A stretch of DNA of 64,000 nt from Liolophura sinensis (GCF_032854445.1 NC_088298.1:23895295-23959294); one strand, 5' to 3'; positions 19,190 to 30,509 are shown, counted from the first letter of the stretch. Numbers and translations: made by a program. Notes: generated by a model from the sequence alone, not told the origin.

Positions 19190-20240
19190 CCACTCGAACC
19201 GCCACTATATTAGCTATTTCATTATTAGCATATCAGAAGCTTATGCCATTCAGCCTCTTTTGTTTTATCAGTCTTCGACTCGAACCGCCAGCGCCATATC
19301 AGCGCTTTTTGGCATATCAGAACCTTATGCCACATCAGCCCCTTTTGCTGTATCAGTCTTCGACTCAAACCGCCAGCACCATATCAGCGCTTTTTGGCAT
19401 ATCAGAACCTTATGCCACATCAGCTCTTTTTGCTGTATCAGTCTTCGACTCTAACCGCCAGCACCATATCAGCGCTTTTTGGCATATCAGAACCTTATGC
19501 CACATCAACTCCTTTTGCTGTATCAGTCTTCGACTCTAACCGCCAGCACCATATCAGCGCTTTTTGGCATATCAGAACCTTATGCCACATCAGCTCTTTT
19601 TGCTGTATCAGTCTTCGACTCGAACCGCCAGCACCATATTAACTCTTTGTGACCTATCAGAACCTTATGTCACATCATCTCTTTTTGCTGTATCAGTCTT
19701 CGACTTTAACCGCCAGCGCCATATCAGCGCTTTTTGGCATACAAGAACCTTATGCCACATCAGCTCTTTTTGCTGTATCAGTCTTCGACTCTAACCGCCA
19801 GCACCATATCAGCGCTTTTTGGCATATCAGAACCTTATGCCACATCAGCTCTTTTTGCTGTATCAGTCTTCGACTCTAACCGCCAGCACCATATCAGCGC
19901 TTTTTGGCATATCAGAACCTTATGCCACATCAGCTCTTTTTGCTGTATCAGTCTTCGACTCTAACCGCCAGCACCATATCAGCGCTTTTTGGCATATCAG
20001 AACCTTATGCCACATCAACTCTTTTTGCTGTATCAGTCTTCGACTCGAACCGCCAGCACCATATTAACTCTTTGTGACCTATCAGAACCTTATGCCACAT
20101 CAGCTCCTTTTGCTGTATCAGTCTTCGACTCGAACCGCCAGCACCATATTAACTCTTTGTGAGCTATCAGAAACTTATGCCACATCAGCCCCTTTTAGCT
20201 ATATAAGTCCTCGACTCGAACCGCCAGCACATTATTAGCT
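19190..20240 (+). repeat. 85-bp tandem array, about 12 units
   Basis: Units contain GTATCAGTCTTCGACTCGAA, CCGCCAGCACCATATCAGCG and CTTTTTGGCATATCAGAACC. Adjacent copies differ at few sites. Two sub-variants alternate: ATATCAGCGCTTTTTGGCAT and ATATTAACTCTTTGTGACCT. Several frames stay open because each 85-bp step shifts the frame. The array passes directly into a module shared with the 62-kb array. Confidence 0.95.
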
Positions 20241-20284
20241 CTTTGTGACATACAGCGCACGGAGAAAACCACGGCACGATACAA

Positions 20285-20475
20285 AGTATATAAAAAAGAC
20301 AACAGCATAGAGAGTAAAACCAGAGCAGCGACGAAAATGTGACAGTAGACATATAATCACATAGAACCGGTGAAATACGGCCTACTGTCAATTTCACATC
20401 GGTAGGACTCCTAACTGTTCAACATATAAATTTACACGCCCTCCAGCGCCATTACTTAAGCGGAATTAGGTAAAA
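20285..20475 (+). repeat. Module shared with the end of the 62-kb array
   Basis: ACAGCATAGAGAGTAAAACC, GTGAAATACGGCC and TTTACACGCCCTCCAGCGCC followed by ACTTAAGCGGA match the last unit and right flank of the array at 61.88-62.94 kb (TTTACACGCCCCCTAGCACC, GGCTTAAGTCGGA). The two loci are therefore members of one repeat family. Confidence 0.75.
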
Positions 20476-20780
20476 AAATGCAGTGATGTTAAATGCAGTA
20501 TATCCAAAGTCACTGATCAAAATGCTGCACTGAAACGACAACCTTTTTCCAACACATGCCTTGATAGGCCAACGGTGTCAAAGGTATGATCGCTGTGCCA
20601 ACAATGTACGCCCACTGACTGTATGAAGACGTTTTTAAATAATAGCTATAGAAAGAAATCGGCATGCAGAACCTGTTTATGATATTTACAGCAGGGGGAG
20701 TTTAACTAAAGCGAAGCAATGAGCGCAATGTTGTAATTTACATCACAATGGTTTGATTGGTAACTAATGTCGCACTCTGT
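20476..20780. other. Unannotated sequence
   Basis: No gene or clear repeat seen. Confidence 0.45.
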
Positions 20781-21590
20781 GTTTAATAGTATCGCGCTGT
20801 GCTAATTAGTATATTATTGATTGGCGCCACTGTTCCAGCCAATCAGGTAACAAGAACTCAAGGATTCCCTAATCTGGTTGATTAGGGAATCAGCCATGCT
20901 CCCTTTTTATCAAAAAGTTTGCCAAGGATCCGGAAATTTTAGGATCCCACACTCAAAAATTCATCTGTTAATTTTAACAGAACATCCGTTGTCTGAGGCA
21001 TGCTAGAATGTATTCTGTCATGTAGATTATTTTGTTTTATGTATAACACATATTCTATTAATTCAAGATATAGATTTTTAGACTATCAGGGTATTATGTT
21101 GAAATTGAAATACGTTCTAGCATCACTCAGACAACAGATTTTCTGTTAAAATTAACAGATTAATTTTTTTTGTGTTTAATTAGTATCGCGCTGTGCTAAT
21201 TGACACACTGCGTCACTTACCAGTTATTAAGCTGTAATTGTTATCACAGTATGGTATGTGCGGGGTTGAGTCACTATCGCAGCCAGTTAGACAACAAGGG
21301 CTCAAGGGTTCCCTAACCTGGTTGATCCTACACTAAAAAAATCATCTTTTAATTTTAACAGAAAGCCTGTTCTTTGAGGAATGCTAGAATGTTTTCTGTT
21401 ATTATAGCATAATGTTCTGTCATATTCGACATAATATCCTGTTAGTGTAACAGAATATTTGTGTTGAATGAATAGAATGTGTGTGTGTTATATTTAACAG
21501 AAAAATCTATCACAACAGCAGAATACATACTAAAATCACTCAGACAACAGAATTGCTATTGAAATTAACAGATAAGTTTTTTGAATGTAG
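20781..21590 (+). repeat. Tandem duplication, each unit carrying a MITE
   Basis: AGTATCGCGCTGTGCTAATT occurs at about 20789 and again at about 21181. Each copy is followed by a CTCAAGGRTTCCCTAAYCTG segment and then by a TACACT-type MITE. About 390 bp were therefore duplicated with the MITE inside, and the two copies later diverged. Confidence 0.7.
20948..21174 (+). mobile_element. TACACT-type MITE, complete copy
   Basis: The left end, ACACTCAAAAATTCATCTGT then TAATTTTAACAGAA, is mirrored by the right end, TTCTGTTAAAATTAACAGAT then TAATTTTTTTTGTGT. GTCTGAGGCATGCTAGAA is likewise mirrored by TTCTAGCATCACTCAGAC. The inverted termini extend about 60 bp. At about 227 bp without coding capacity it is a typical non-autonomous DNA transposon. 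Confidence 0.82.
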
Positions 21591-21592
21591 GT
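21332..21592 (+). mobile_element. TACACT-type MITE, second copy
   Basis: Starts TACACTAAAAAAATCATCTT and ends AACAGATAAGTTTTTTGAAT followed by GTA. The inner palindromes TGTTATTATAGCATAATG and AACAGAATACATACTAAAAT are kept. More diverged than the copy at 20948. Confidence 0.78.
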
Positions 21593-21668
21593 AGCCGCAC
21601 ATTGGTTTAGAATTGTTTTAAGAAGGACAAAGATAAAGATACATGTATATATCCACCTTTAAATTCAA

Positions 21669-21768
21669 ATCCGGTTTCCACCCACCATAATGCTGGCCGC
21701 TGTCGTATAAGTGAAATATTCTTGAGTACGGCGTGAAACACGATTCAAATAAATAAAATAAATACATG
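21669..21768 (+). repeat. SINE type A, 3' part only
   Basis: CCGGTTTCCACCCACCATAA through GCGTGAAACACGATTCAAAT and an AAATA tail. The head is missing. Confidence 0.85.
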
Positions 21769-22736
21769 CGAACAGGTCATGATTTTATATAGCCTACGTC
21801 AAAGTTTCTGGTGAGCGTGCGGTAGAGATATATAAAAACTTTAATATGTACTAAATAGAAGAAAATAATCTCCTCATTCACTCCAAGTAAAAAAATATCT
21901 CTTATAAGGAAGAGGTGTGAGCAAATATGGGTCACTAGGTATGACCCAGTAAATATTGGTTATTACCTTTACGTGTAAACAAATATATGTCAAGGAGAGT
22001 CATACTTAAAATATATTTATCTGTCGAAAGTGAATAAATGAAATATTCTTTAATACTGCGTAAAACTCCAATCATATAAATAAGTACATGTAAATCTAAA
22101 ATGGTGTCCCCTAAGTTAGATTTTGCGGAGCCATACAAAGAATGTTCAACGCATGTCTCAGTTCAGATAGAATAAAGGAGATCAGACAGCAAGCTAGCTC
22201 GATGGCGCCTAATTAAAATGCGCGATTATCTGAAGTTTATAACCTGTACAGCACGGACATTATCATGATCAAAACGGCTATACATTCTATGTCGAATTGA
22301 AATGCAGGTTGAAAGTAGGGCTGTAAGTAGAATGACCTCCCGTTGTCAGAGAGATGATAGGGCGGTGCGGAAGGTCGCTGTCTTTACAGGCGCCCGTCAT
22401 CCAAGGCTGCCCTTATCCAACGTGACCCAGAAGTGTGCGTGAGTGAGGTCATCACTCAGGTTCGCGATCGATTGCCAAATCTCGCGAGAGACGTGCTATA
22501 GATAATTCTCGTGGGTAAAATTGGAGTCACGTTGTGTAAAGGCCTAAATCAGTATCGTAAGGCATTATTTATAGTGGCCTAATTTAAAACGAAATAAAAC
22601 ATAGTCGCTAGAGCAATACATTTTTTGTCTATGCTGCGAGAGTACATTATCTGATATTTTCACACCAAGAAGATCATATCTTGGAAAGTGCTCTCGTCCC
22701 AGCAGACAATAAATACATGTAATAAAGCGGCAGTGT
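21769..22736. other. Mostly unannotated; contains a SINE tail remnant
   Basis: A decayed type A tail lies at 22021-22084 (GTGAATAAATGAAATATTCT then TAATACTGCGTAAAA). Otherwise I see no gene or repeat. The 22.3-22.5 kb part is less AT-rich than its surroundings. Confidence 0.5.
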
Positions 22737-22994
22737 TTTCAGTTATATGATTAAATTATGTGATTAAGCTATGTGATTAATTTAAGTTATGTGGCTAATT
22801 TATGTGACAAAGTTATGTGATTAGTTTTGTGTTTAAGTTATGTGATTAAGTTTGTAATTAAGTTTGTGATTAAGCTATATGATTAAGATATGTGATTAAG
22901 TTATGTGACTATGTTATATGATTGAATGATATGATGACGTTATATGACTAAGTTATATGAATAAATTATGTGATATTAAGTTATATGACTAAGT

Positions 22995-23142
22995 GGGGCC
23001 TCCGTGGCTCAGTTGGTTAGCGCGCTAGCGCAGCGTAATGACCCTGTGCCCGGTTTCCACTCACCATAATGCTGGCCGCCGTGGTATAAGTGAAATATTC
23101 TTGAGTATGGCGTAAAACACCAATCAAATAAATAAATAAATA
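22995..23142 (+). repeat. SINE type A with internal deletion
   Basis: An intact head (GGGGCCTCCGTGGCTCAGTT...GCGTAATGACCC) is joined directly to TGTGCCCGGTTTCCACTCAC and the normal 3' end. About 110 bp of the middle, including box B, are missing. Confidence 0.88.
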
Positions 23143-23192
23143 TATGACTAAGTTATATGATTAAATTATGTGATTAAGTTATATGACTAAGT

Positions 23193-23421
23193 TGGACGTT
23201 GCAGCTTCCTCATTTGGCGTTCAGCATGAATGGGATAGTGCAACGACTGGTCGACCCGTATCAGTATAATGGCTCGGGCGAGGAGGCTTACTTGCCTTCG
23301 GTAAGGCGTCTCAGTGAAACAAGCAATAAGGAGGCTCATTATATGCATTCTAAGGATTCCTTCATATGACTGAAAAATTGTTAGGCACGACGTTAAACTC
23401 TTACTCACTCACTCACTCACT
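23193..23421 (+). repeat. SINE type B, 5'-truncated
   Basis: Runs from TTGGCGTTCAGCATGAATGG through GTCGACCCGTATCAGTATAA and CTTACTTGCCTTCGGTAAGG to the 3' end GACTGAAAAATTGTTAGGCA. It closes with a (CACT)n tail. The tRNA-like head is absent. Confidence 0.87.
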
Positions 23422-23603
23422 ATGACTAAGCTATGTGATTAAGTTACGCGATTAACTTATATGATTAAGTTTGTAATCAAGTATGTGATTAAGTTATGTG
23501 ATTAAGTTATATGACAAATTGATGTGATTAATTTACGTGATTAAGTTATATGATTAAGTTTGTAATTAAGTTATATGATTAGGTTTGTAATCAAGTTTGT
23601 GAT

Positions 23604-23888
23604 TATTTATTTATTTTATTTATTTATTTATTTGATTGGTGTTTTACGCCGTACTCAAGAATATTTCGCTTATACGACGGCGGCGGTCAGCATTATGGTG
23701 GGTGGAATACCGGGCATATCCCGGGGGAAACCCACGACCATCCGCAGGTTGCTGCCAGACCTTCCCACGTACGGCAAGAGAGGAAGCCAAAATAAGCTGG
23801 AATTGAACTCACAGCGACCGCATTGGTGAGAGACTCCTGGGTCATAACGCTGCGCTAGCGCGCTAACCAACTGAGCCACGGAGGCCCC
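23604..23888 (-). repeat. SINE type A, full length
   Basis: On the minus strand this is a complete copy from GGGGCCTCCGTGGCTCAGTT to GCGTAAAACACCAATCAAAT and a long AAATA tail. It has both A and B boxes and is one of the best-preserved copies here. Confidence 0.92.
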
Positions 23889-24511
23889 AAAGTTTGTGAT
23901 TAAGTTATATGATTAAATTATGTGATCAGGTTATATGACTAAGTTATGTGATCAAGTTGTGTGATTAACTTATATGATTAGGCTAGTGATTAAGCTTTAT
24001 GATTAAGTTTGCAATGAAGTTTGTGATTAAGTATGTGATAAGTTACATGATTAACTTATATGATTAAGTTTGTAAACAAGTTTGTGATTAAGTTATGTGA
24101 CTAAGTTATTTGATCAAGTTGTTTGATTAACTTATATGACTAAGTTTGTTATTAAGTTATATGATTAAGTGATATAATTAACTTATATGATTAAGTTTGT
24201 AAACAAGTTTGTGATTAAGTTATATGATTAAGCTATATGATTAAGATATGTGATTAAGTTATGTGACTAAATTATATGATTATATTTGTGATTAAGTTAT
24301 ATGATGAAGTCTGTGATTAAATTATGTGATTAAGTTATATGATTGAGTTTCTGATAAAGCTATATGATTAAATTAATGGTTAAGTTATATGATTAAGTAT
24401 ATGATTAAAGCCATTATGGTTTAGGTTTAAAATGGTTGATATAATAAATTACTTTTATATTCAGCAAAACATCTTACCTAATCTTCCCGTGTGGTATTTG
24501 TTTCTTTGATT

Positions 24512-24682
24512 TAAATATTTATTTGATTGGTGTTTTTACGCCGTACTCAAGAATATTTCACTTATACGACGGCGGCCAGCATTATGGTGGCTGGAAACCG
24601 GGCACAGCCCGGGGGAAACCCACGACCATCCGCAGGTTGCTGACAGACCTTCCCACTTACGGCCGGAGAGGAAGCCAGCATG
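24512..24682 (-). repeat. SINE type A, head-truncated
   Basis: Body and tail of type A in minus orientation, ending on the plus strand at GGAAGCCAGCATG. The tRNA head is missing. Confidence 0.87.
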
Positions 24683-25218
24683 TTTATTTGAAGTGGATTC
24701 AATTCTTGAGACATGGGATCTTATGTTATCTTTGCTTGTGGATCAGTAAAACACAAACTCCAAATGTCTTAAAGTTTACCGTGAGTACAGCTTTCTTGTG
24801 CATAAATACAAACGGATTGCCCAGGATCTCTGGCAAATATTGTGAGATAAGCCGGAGCTATGGGCCATATCTCCATTGTATTGGATTACATTGCCACGTC
24901 GGATGTATGAACAGTTGAAATCAAAGCACAAACAAGATCCATATTTTCATTATTAACAACTTAACATTGTGCACGGTTTAGATAAGGATTTCACTCAGTC
25001 GTCTAGAACATTCCTTGCGTGTTTTCGTCATCATTGCAATCTGTTGGCTGCTTCTCTTTGCACGATTCCGCCCTAATTCCGCTCTTTGTATACTTTCTTA
25101 GTGCTTTGATGGTTTATGTTGAAGGTTGTTTTAGAAATGAGTCAATTATTGACACGGTTGGCATACGAATATCTGTTTTGACATCTAAACTGAATACCAA
25201 ATATATTATACATATAAA
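24683..25218. other. Unannotated sequence
   Basis: No gene, motif or clear repeat seen. Confidence 0.45.
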
Positions 25219-25345
25219 CATATTTATTTATTGCTTATCGCCATACTCGATGGTGATTTGACTGATATGATGGAGTTTTATGGGTGGGGCGAAAACCGTA
25301 GTACTCATGGCAAACCACGAACCTTTGGCAAAGTGGCTTGCCATC
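25219..25345 (-). repeat. Old, diverged SINE type A
   Basis: TTTATTTATTGCTTATCGCC, ATACTCGATGG and ATGGCAAACCACGAACCTTT preserve the type A order in minus orientation, but with many substitutions. Confidence 0.5.
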
Positions 25346-26354
25346 TTTCCCAAAAGTGACATAGGTCATCATACTGCTGAAAGGCAACTCGTCTGTAATG
25401 AACTTTTGCTAGCCACTAAGTGCTGATTTAGTGTATACTGTTATAGGTTTCTTTTCTCTCGTTTTCTCAGCAATGGATGTGAAAGGAAAAGACGCCTGGT
25501 TTCACCACTTTCGTTTGACATTTGCCAACAACTATACACAGTGTGCAATATTGTGGCTTCTCGGGTTTCGCTCTCCATGTTTGTTTTTGTTTTTTTTCAT
25601 TTTTCTCTATATGAAAGCATGGCCTTCGCTGTTCCCTATCTTGTCTTATCATCAAAAAGATGTTAAAAGGATTTTTCATTTTAACAAGCTTCTCTGGAAC
25701 CTTCCTATAAGTATAGGTAGGCCTTCCGGCCTTGTCTAACTCTGTTCTTCCTGTTTACAGAAAATATCTTTCCTTTCACCGGAAGGTCGTTTCATTTTTC
25801 TAACAATTCGGTTTTCGCAGAAGACATCGATGGTCTGAATTACAAAATTTCATGCAGTGGAAAAATTTGCCTTGCTAATTTGTACTGGAAACGACACTGG
25901 CCGTGGCTTTATCAAAAGTCACTGGCAAAAAAATCCTCCATAAATGCTCTGATACCGAAGGTTGTTTCCATTTCTAAGTACGTGTGTGGCTTTTCACTCA
26001 TTTATTCTTGCAACGTGACTGCAATGTTAACGGGGAAAAACATACATACATGTATATAGCTCGTCTCGAGTGACTGTCCCTAATTAACTAGCATAGTCAG
26101 TTAAAACCTTTTTGGGTCACGTTGTGTGGGGGCGCAGATCATACCCTTGGCCAAGGCACAGGAGCTGTGAGTGACCTTACACCTCTACTGACTCAGGCAC
26201 GCAGCTAATTTCGACAGGTGGGTAAAGGGTGGGGAGGTGTTTGAAGGGTGGGGAGGCGTTTGATGTTTGGGGATGGGGTGCGGAGTTCAGTGGCTGCAAG
26301 TTGACCAATCATTACTGCAAGCACATGAGGTGCGGGTTTACCCGTCTTGAAGCG
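25346..26354. other. Unannotated sequence
   Basis: Frames of 70-115 codons overlap on both strands here without domains. No repeat recognised. Confidence 0.45.
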
Positions 26355-26437
26355 GACCGAGGTCAAGTGGTTGGAGGCGTTTACTTTCCAATCCCTAGGA
26401 CACACGAAACGCAGGTTCAAACCTGCCTTTACCCCGG
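26355..26437 (+). repeat. tRNA-Ser/Leu-like sequence (SINE head or pseudo-tRNA)
   Basis: GACCGAGGTCAAGTGGTTGG then AGGCG resembles the D-arm region of class II tRNAs. GCAGGTTCAAACCTGC forms a good T-arm with a box-B-like GGTTCAAACC. A variable-arm-sized interval lies between them. The acceptor ends do not pair well, so I do not call a functional tRNA. Confidence 0.45.
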
Positions 26438-26578
26438 AAATTACAGATCCCCTCGCCCTTACTGCTTGGGGGGCCTTGATATGACGCTCATAAGAAAGTT
26501 TACGCAGGTCAACGTTAGTTGAAGACCACTTATCTTTCACAAGTGTGATGTGCATTTCTCTGTCTCCAAGTAACTTGC

Positions 26579-26814
26579 GGGGGCCTCCGTGGCTCAGTTG
26601 GTTGGCGCGCTAGCGCAGCGCAATGACCCAGGAGTCTCTCACCAGCTCATGCTGGCTTCCTTCCGGCTGTACGTGGGAAGGTCTGCCAGCAACCTGCGGA
26701 TGGTCGTGGATTTCCCCCGGACTCTGCCCCGTTTCCACCCACCATAATGCTGGTCGCCGTGGTATAAGTGAAATATTCTTGAGTACAGCGTAAAACATCA
26801 ATAAAATAAAAAAT
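26579..26814 (+). repeat. SINE type A, near full length with box B deleted
   Basis: Begins GGGGGCCTCCGTGGCTCAGT. CCTCTCACC is fused directly to AGCTCATGCTGGCTTCC, removing the GTGAGTTCAAGTCC box-B segment. The rest of the body and the tail are normal. Confidence 0.9.
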
Positions 26815-29800
26815 CAAAGAAACTTGTCATAGGTTAGTGGTTTTACCCGAGCGCTTCGGTTTTCTTTACCCACAAAGAAACCGTCGATGTACATACGAAA
26901 AATTCTTGAGTGTTTCGTTAAAAAAATAGTATGAATGGGGTTGGCCAGGGAATATCTATAGAATTTTTTCCCTTTGTTCGCATGCATTGTTCGTGAGCTT
27001 TTGGTGACAATAAACCTATCTTCTACCTGTATCAGTGCATATCAGTAAGTCACACGTGGAAAAGTTTATATATCGCTCGGCAAAGGTTTGTGGGTTATCT
27101 CTTCGGTTATATTTCAACCCATAACACTTATAGTGTAAGTGACAAAGCCTTGAAAAAAATCCAGTAATGAAATATTTTGACAGGAAATTGGAACATGTCA
27201 TCCTTGAAACACTAGTCTTTGCAGTGACGTGGATTAAAAATCGTGACACGACACATAGGAACAAATAAATGCTACAAAGTGTGATATGTATAAAAGTGCT
27301 TATTCTACCTTCTTTGTCTGGGGGGGGGGGAGGGGGGGGGGTCCAGACAAGAGCATCACGTCGAAGGATACGGCACCAAGTTTGTAATAGCTTATCCCAC
27401 ACCTTCCCCAGCGTGGTTAGATAATAATGTTTTCACGGCTTAAAGAGCTTTCACTAGCCCTCACCAGTTTCATGGGGCCCGGGGTACTATTTCGGGCTAC
27501 ATGGGGTCACGTGATTGACAAAGGTTTGGAGATTTCCCGACCAGTCACACCTTTATCTTTTACCCATGAATCAAGCATCAAACAACAGCCGTTACCAACC
27601 TGTAAATTTCAAACACCATACGATCTAAGCATGATCACGTGTTACGTGATTGATCCTTATGGGCTCCGCATAATCTTAAGCCTGAAAGTCTTCAGTTAGA
27701 ATGGCTTACACTAGGTTGAAAATTTGAACGCTGATTCTTTACTGCAGAACAATGTACCGATCACAATTTGAGACATTTCCTGTTCTGAAGTTGGCTTTTT
27801 AAGTCAGTCTATGAAATGTGAGCCCAGGAATCAGTCTGATCGACGAAGTATTAAACACTTAAGAATGTTGGAATTGCGTTTTTCACCACTCCGCCCCCCC
27901 CTCCCCCCCTTTCCTTCCCAACACATATCCCACGCCATATTTATTCGGGAGCCTTCAGTTAACACAGCAAACACACTCTGGGGAAGGTTTCCGGAACCGC
28001 GTTCAAACCTAGTTTTCATGGTGTTGTGTCAGCCAGTAGAGGAGATTCGAATTAGAGCTCTTATCGCTAAGGGTAATAAAAGTCTTACCCCATCACGTGA
28101 CCTTACAAAATTGCGGAGCTGAACGTTTGTGAACTTGAGAAGTTCCTAAAGGAAGTAGATGTCATTTGTACCCCTAGAAAAGGGCGAGACAGGGGATTTG
28201 TAAAGTAATGCTAACAAAGGTTGAATGACATATTTCACAAGTCACGTGATGCAGTTTTTAGAAAAGAAGTGGCGTGGAAACAGACCTAAATAGTCAAAAT
28301 CATTTTTGTCCTGAGGTGCTTAGTAACTCTCTATAAAACAACTTTCAGTCTGGGATTCTTACGAGGCCATGGCATGACCCACACAAGGCACTGTCGCGTC
28401 ACTGTATAACTAAATGTCAAACCTGGGTTCGTGTGACGTCAGCGGAAACAGTTTCGTTCTCGGGATGTAGAAGTAAGTCGAGTTTGATTGGTAAAAATTG
28501 CTAACATGGTAGCACTTTCTATTTTGTCAATATGCTTTCTTCGATCTAAAATATCTCGGTTTTTGCAACATCACAAAAATAAAAAGGTAAACTTTATGCC
28601 GGATACTTTGTTGATGAGTATATACACATTATCTAGTGTCGTGTTGTTTTCGTTCATTTTTAAAACCACATTCGAAGAAAGGAATCATGGGACACACTTA
28701 TTTACTATTTGCTTACATAATTCAAGTTTCAAAAGCCTATTAGAGCCCACTGACGAAGTGGTAAATCTCCGACCGAAATTATAGGACATTTGCACGATAC
28801 AGCTAGATATATAGAACTAACACCGAATCATACACCAACCTTGTCATTTTGCGGCCGAAAATTCACGTTGAAAAAGCGGGTTTTTGCATGACATAAATTT
28901 CACTCCAGTTAATGAGCTTGGTTCGGGGTGTCTTAGAGACCAACTATGTCACCAGCTAACGGGAAAGGGGGGTAACAATGGGAGGATGGATGTAGTTTAT
29001 TGTGATTTATCTCTAACTCAAAGGGCCATGCACAATAGGAAGTACTTAGACAGGAGACCGAATCTAATGCAAACGATATATGGGTCATAACTGAGACTTG
29101 AATATCGCCGAGGTTGTATTTGGAGCAATTGTGGCAAGGTATTGATATAGGTCACGTATTCAGCCCAGTGTGATGGTAATGGGGTCGGCCTGCTGCACGT
29201 GGGCTGGAACCTGTCATAATATGCCCGAAATGATGTTAAGATTGACGTTTGTCACAAGAGATGCTGACGTATACAACATTGAGACATATACATCACGTGG
29301 AAATGTCAGACATCATGTACTTCTTGATTAATTCCGGTAGAAATGAGACACCTTTAACTTATAGTGTCATACTTTTGTTTATGCTATTGTCACACCAAAA
29401 TAGTTCTCAAAACGCCCTGCCCCCGTCCGTAAAAAATATGGTAAAACGGAATGTGGTCGGGGTAGAACATGTAACTTTGGCTTACGGTGTATTGTAGTCG
29501 AATTGGGTCTGTGTACGAACGCGATGAACGAGGTACAAACGGACCTAGTTGGTGCGCACAAGTACTACGGTTGATGCCCGACTGCTCCATGTCGTAACAC
29601 GTTCCTAGTAGGATCTAAATATAGCAATTCCATTCGTAGTACCTCCATCTCGTTTAAGGTACGTTGTCACTTCGTCAAATTGCGCAACGGGATGACCGCC
29701 AGAGAAGTTTGAGCAGGTTCGAATTTCTAGCACGTCGATGAAGCTCTTATAAAGTTGCTGCAGTGTTCACTCTGTTCGCATAGAGTTTGAACCCTTTCGG

Positions 29801-30290
29801 CAACATTTTCAAGAACGTAGTGAGAACTAGTTTGGTGCGATAGGAGTATTAAGACTCTTGATACCGCCATAACATCCCTCCGACATTCTTCACGTCCGGT
29901 AATCTTCAGGCGTCGATCAGTAATTCTCGAGTACAGCGTTAATTGCCAATTAAAAAAAGCCAAACGAACTCCATATCTGCCGGTAACAGGAAGAAGTGGC
30001 CGTGAACATCCTGTCCAATTAAAACTGAAAATACAAAAACTTAGATATACCCTGTTGTATGATGAAGAAACAATGTCGCATGACCGTGAAACTCACATGC
30101 GACCTTAAAACTGACAACGGTATTACCGTTTTTGTCCAGTTTTGCCGGAAGTGGCCGTGAAAGTGGTGATGAAATCAGAACTGAAACAAGCACAGATCGA
30201 AATGTAACGTGTCACAAGTTGCAGACGACAGAAACAAATGTCGCGTGACCCAGAGACTCACATGTAATCGAAGACGATTGTTCATTTATT
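26815..30290. other. Longest repeat-poor stretch in the window; most of a CACGTG cluster
   Basis: Apart from possible short remnants (26890) and a TATA-containing segment at 28250-28490, there is no SINE, MITE or array in 3.5 kb. CACGTG occurs seven times: 27053, 27508, 27636, 28094, 28243, 29196 and 29294. Several of these lie in a TCACGTGA context. A poly-G run is at 27320-27342. No ORF here has a recognisable domain. It could be regulatory or intronic sequence of a gene outside the window. Confidence 0.5.
28250..28490 (+). repeat. Diverged relative of the 16.09-16.33 kb segment
   Basis: Shares in order AAACAGACCTAAATAG, AGTAACTCTCTATAAAACAA, CAAGGCAC, TTCGTGTGACGTCAGCGGAA and a TCGGGATGTAGAA piece with the spacer of the 246-bp repeats. 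Confidence 0.5.
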
Positions 30291-30375
30291 GATTTGATTG
30301 CTGTTTAACCAACTAAAACTTTTTAACTCTGGTTCACCAGTCAAATAAATAAATAAATAAATAAATAAATAGTGA
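30290..30375. repeat. A/T tail remnant of a SINE
   Basis: ATTGATTTGATTGCTGTTTA followed by an (AAAT)n run at 30340-30372. Decayed. Confidence 0.4.
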
Positions 30376-30509
30376 TTTATCTGGACACATTGCCATTGTC
30401 TTCTGTTCTATCCCATAATTTCACCGACGTCATATTATGGGATGGATTAGACAGAAAACAATGGTGCTGTGTCGAGATAAATCACAATTCTACATGCTTA
30501 AGAAAACGT

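Larger units (their letters stand above)
22737..24420 (+). repeat. AT-rich minisatellite of about 15 bp units, SINE-riddled
   Basis: Irregular units AAGTTATATGATTAAG or AAGTTTGTGATT extend over 1.7 kb. Three SINEs have inserted (22995, 23193 and 23604), two of type A in opposite orientation and one of type B. Confidence 0.93.

Noticed and set aside
25431-25739. A 102-codon hydrophobic frame resembling a membrane protein
   Set aside because: Hydrophobicity comes from T-rich sequence; no conserved motif, splice context or repeat support.
26355-26437. Functional tRNA gene
   Set aside because: The T-arm is good but the acceptor stem ends do not pair, and similar heads belong to SINEs.
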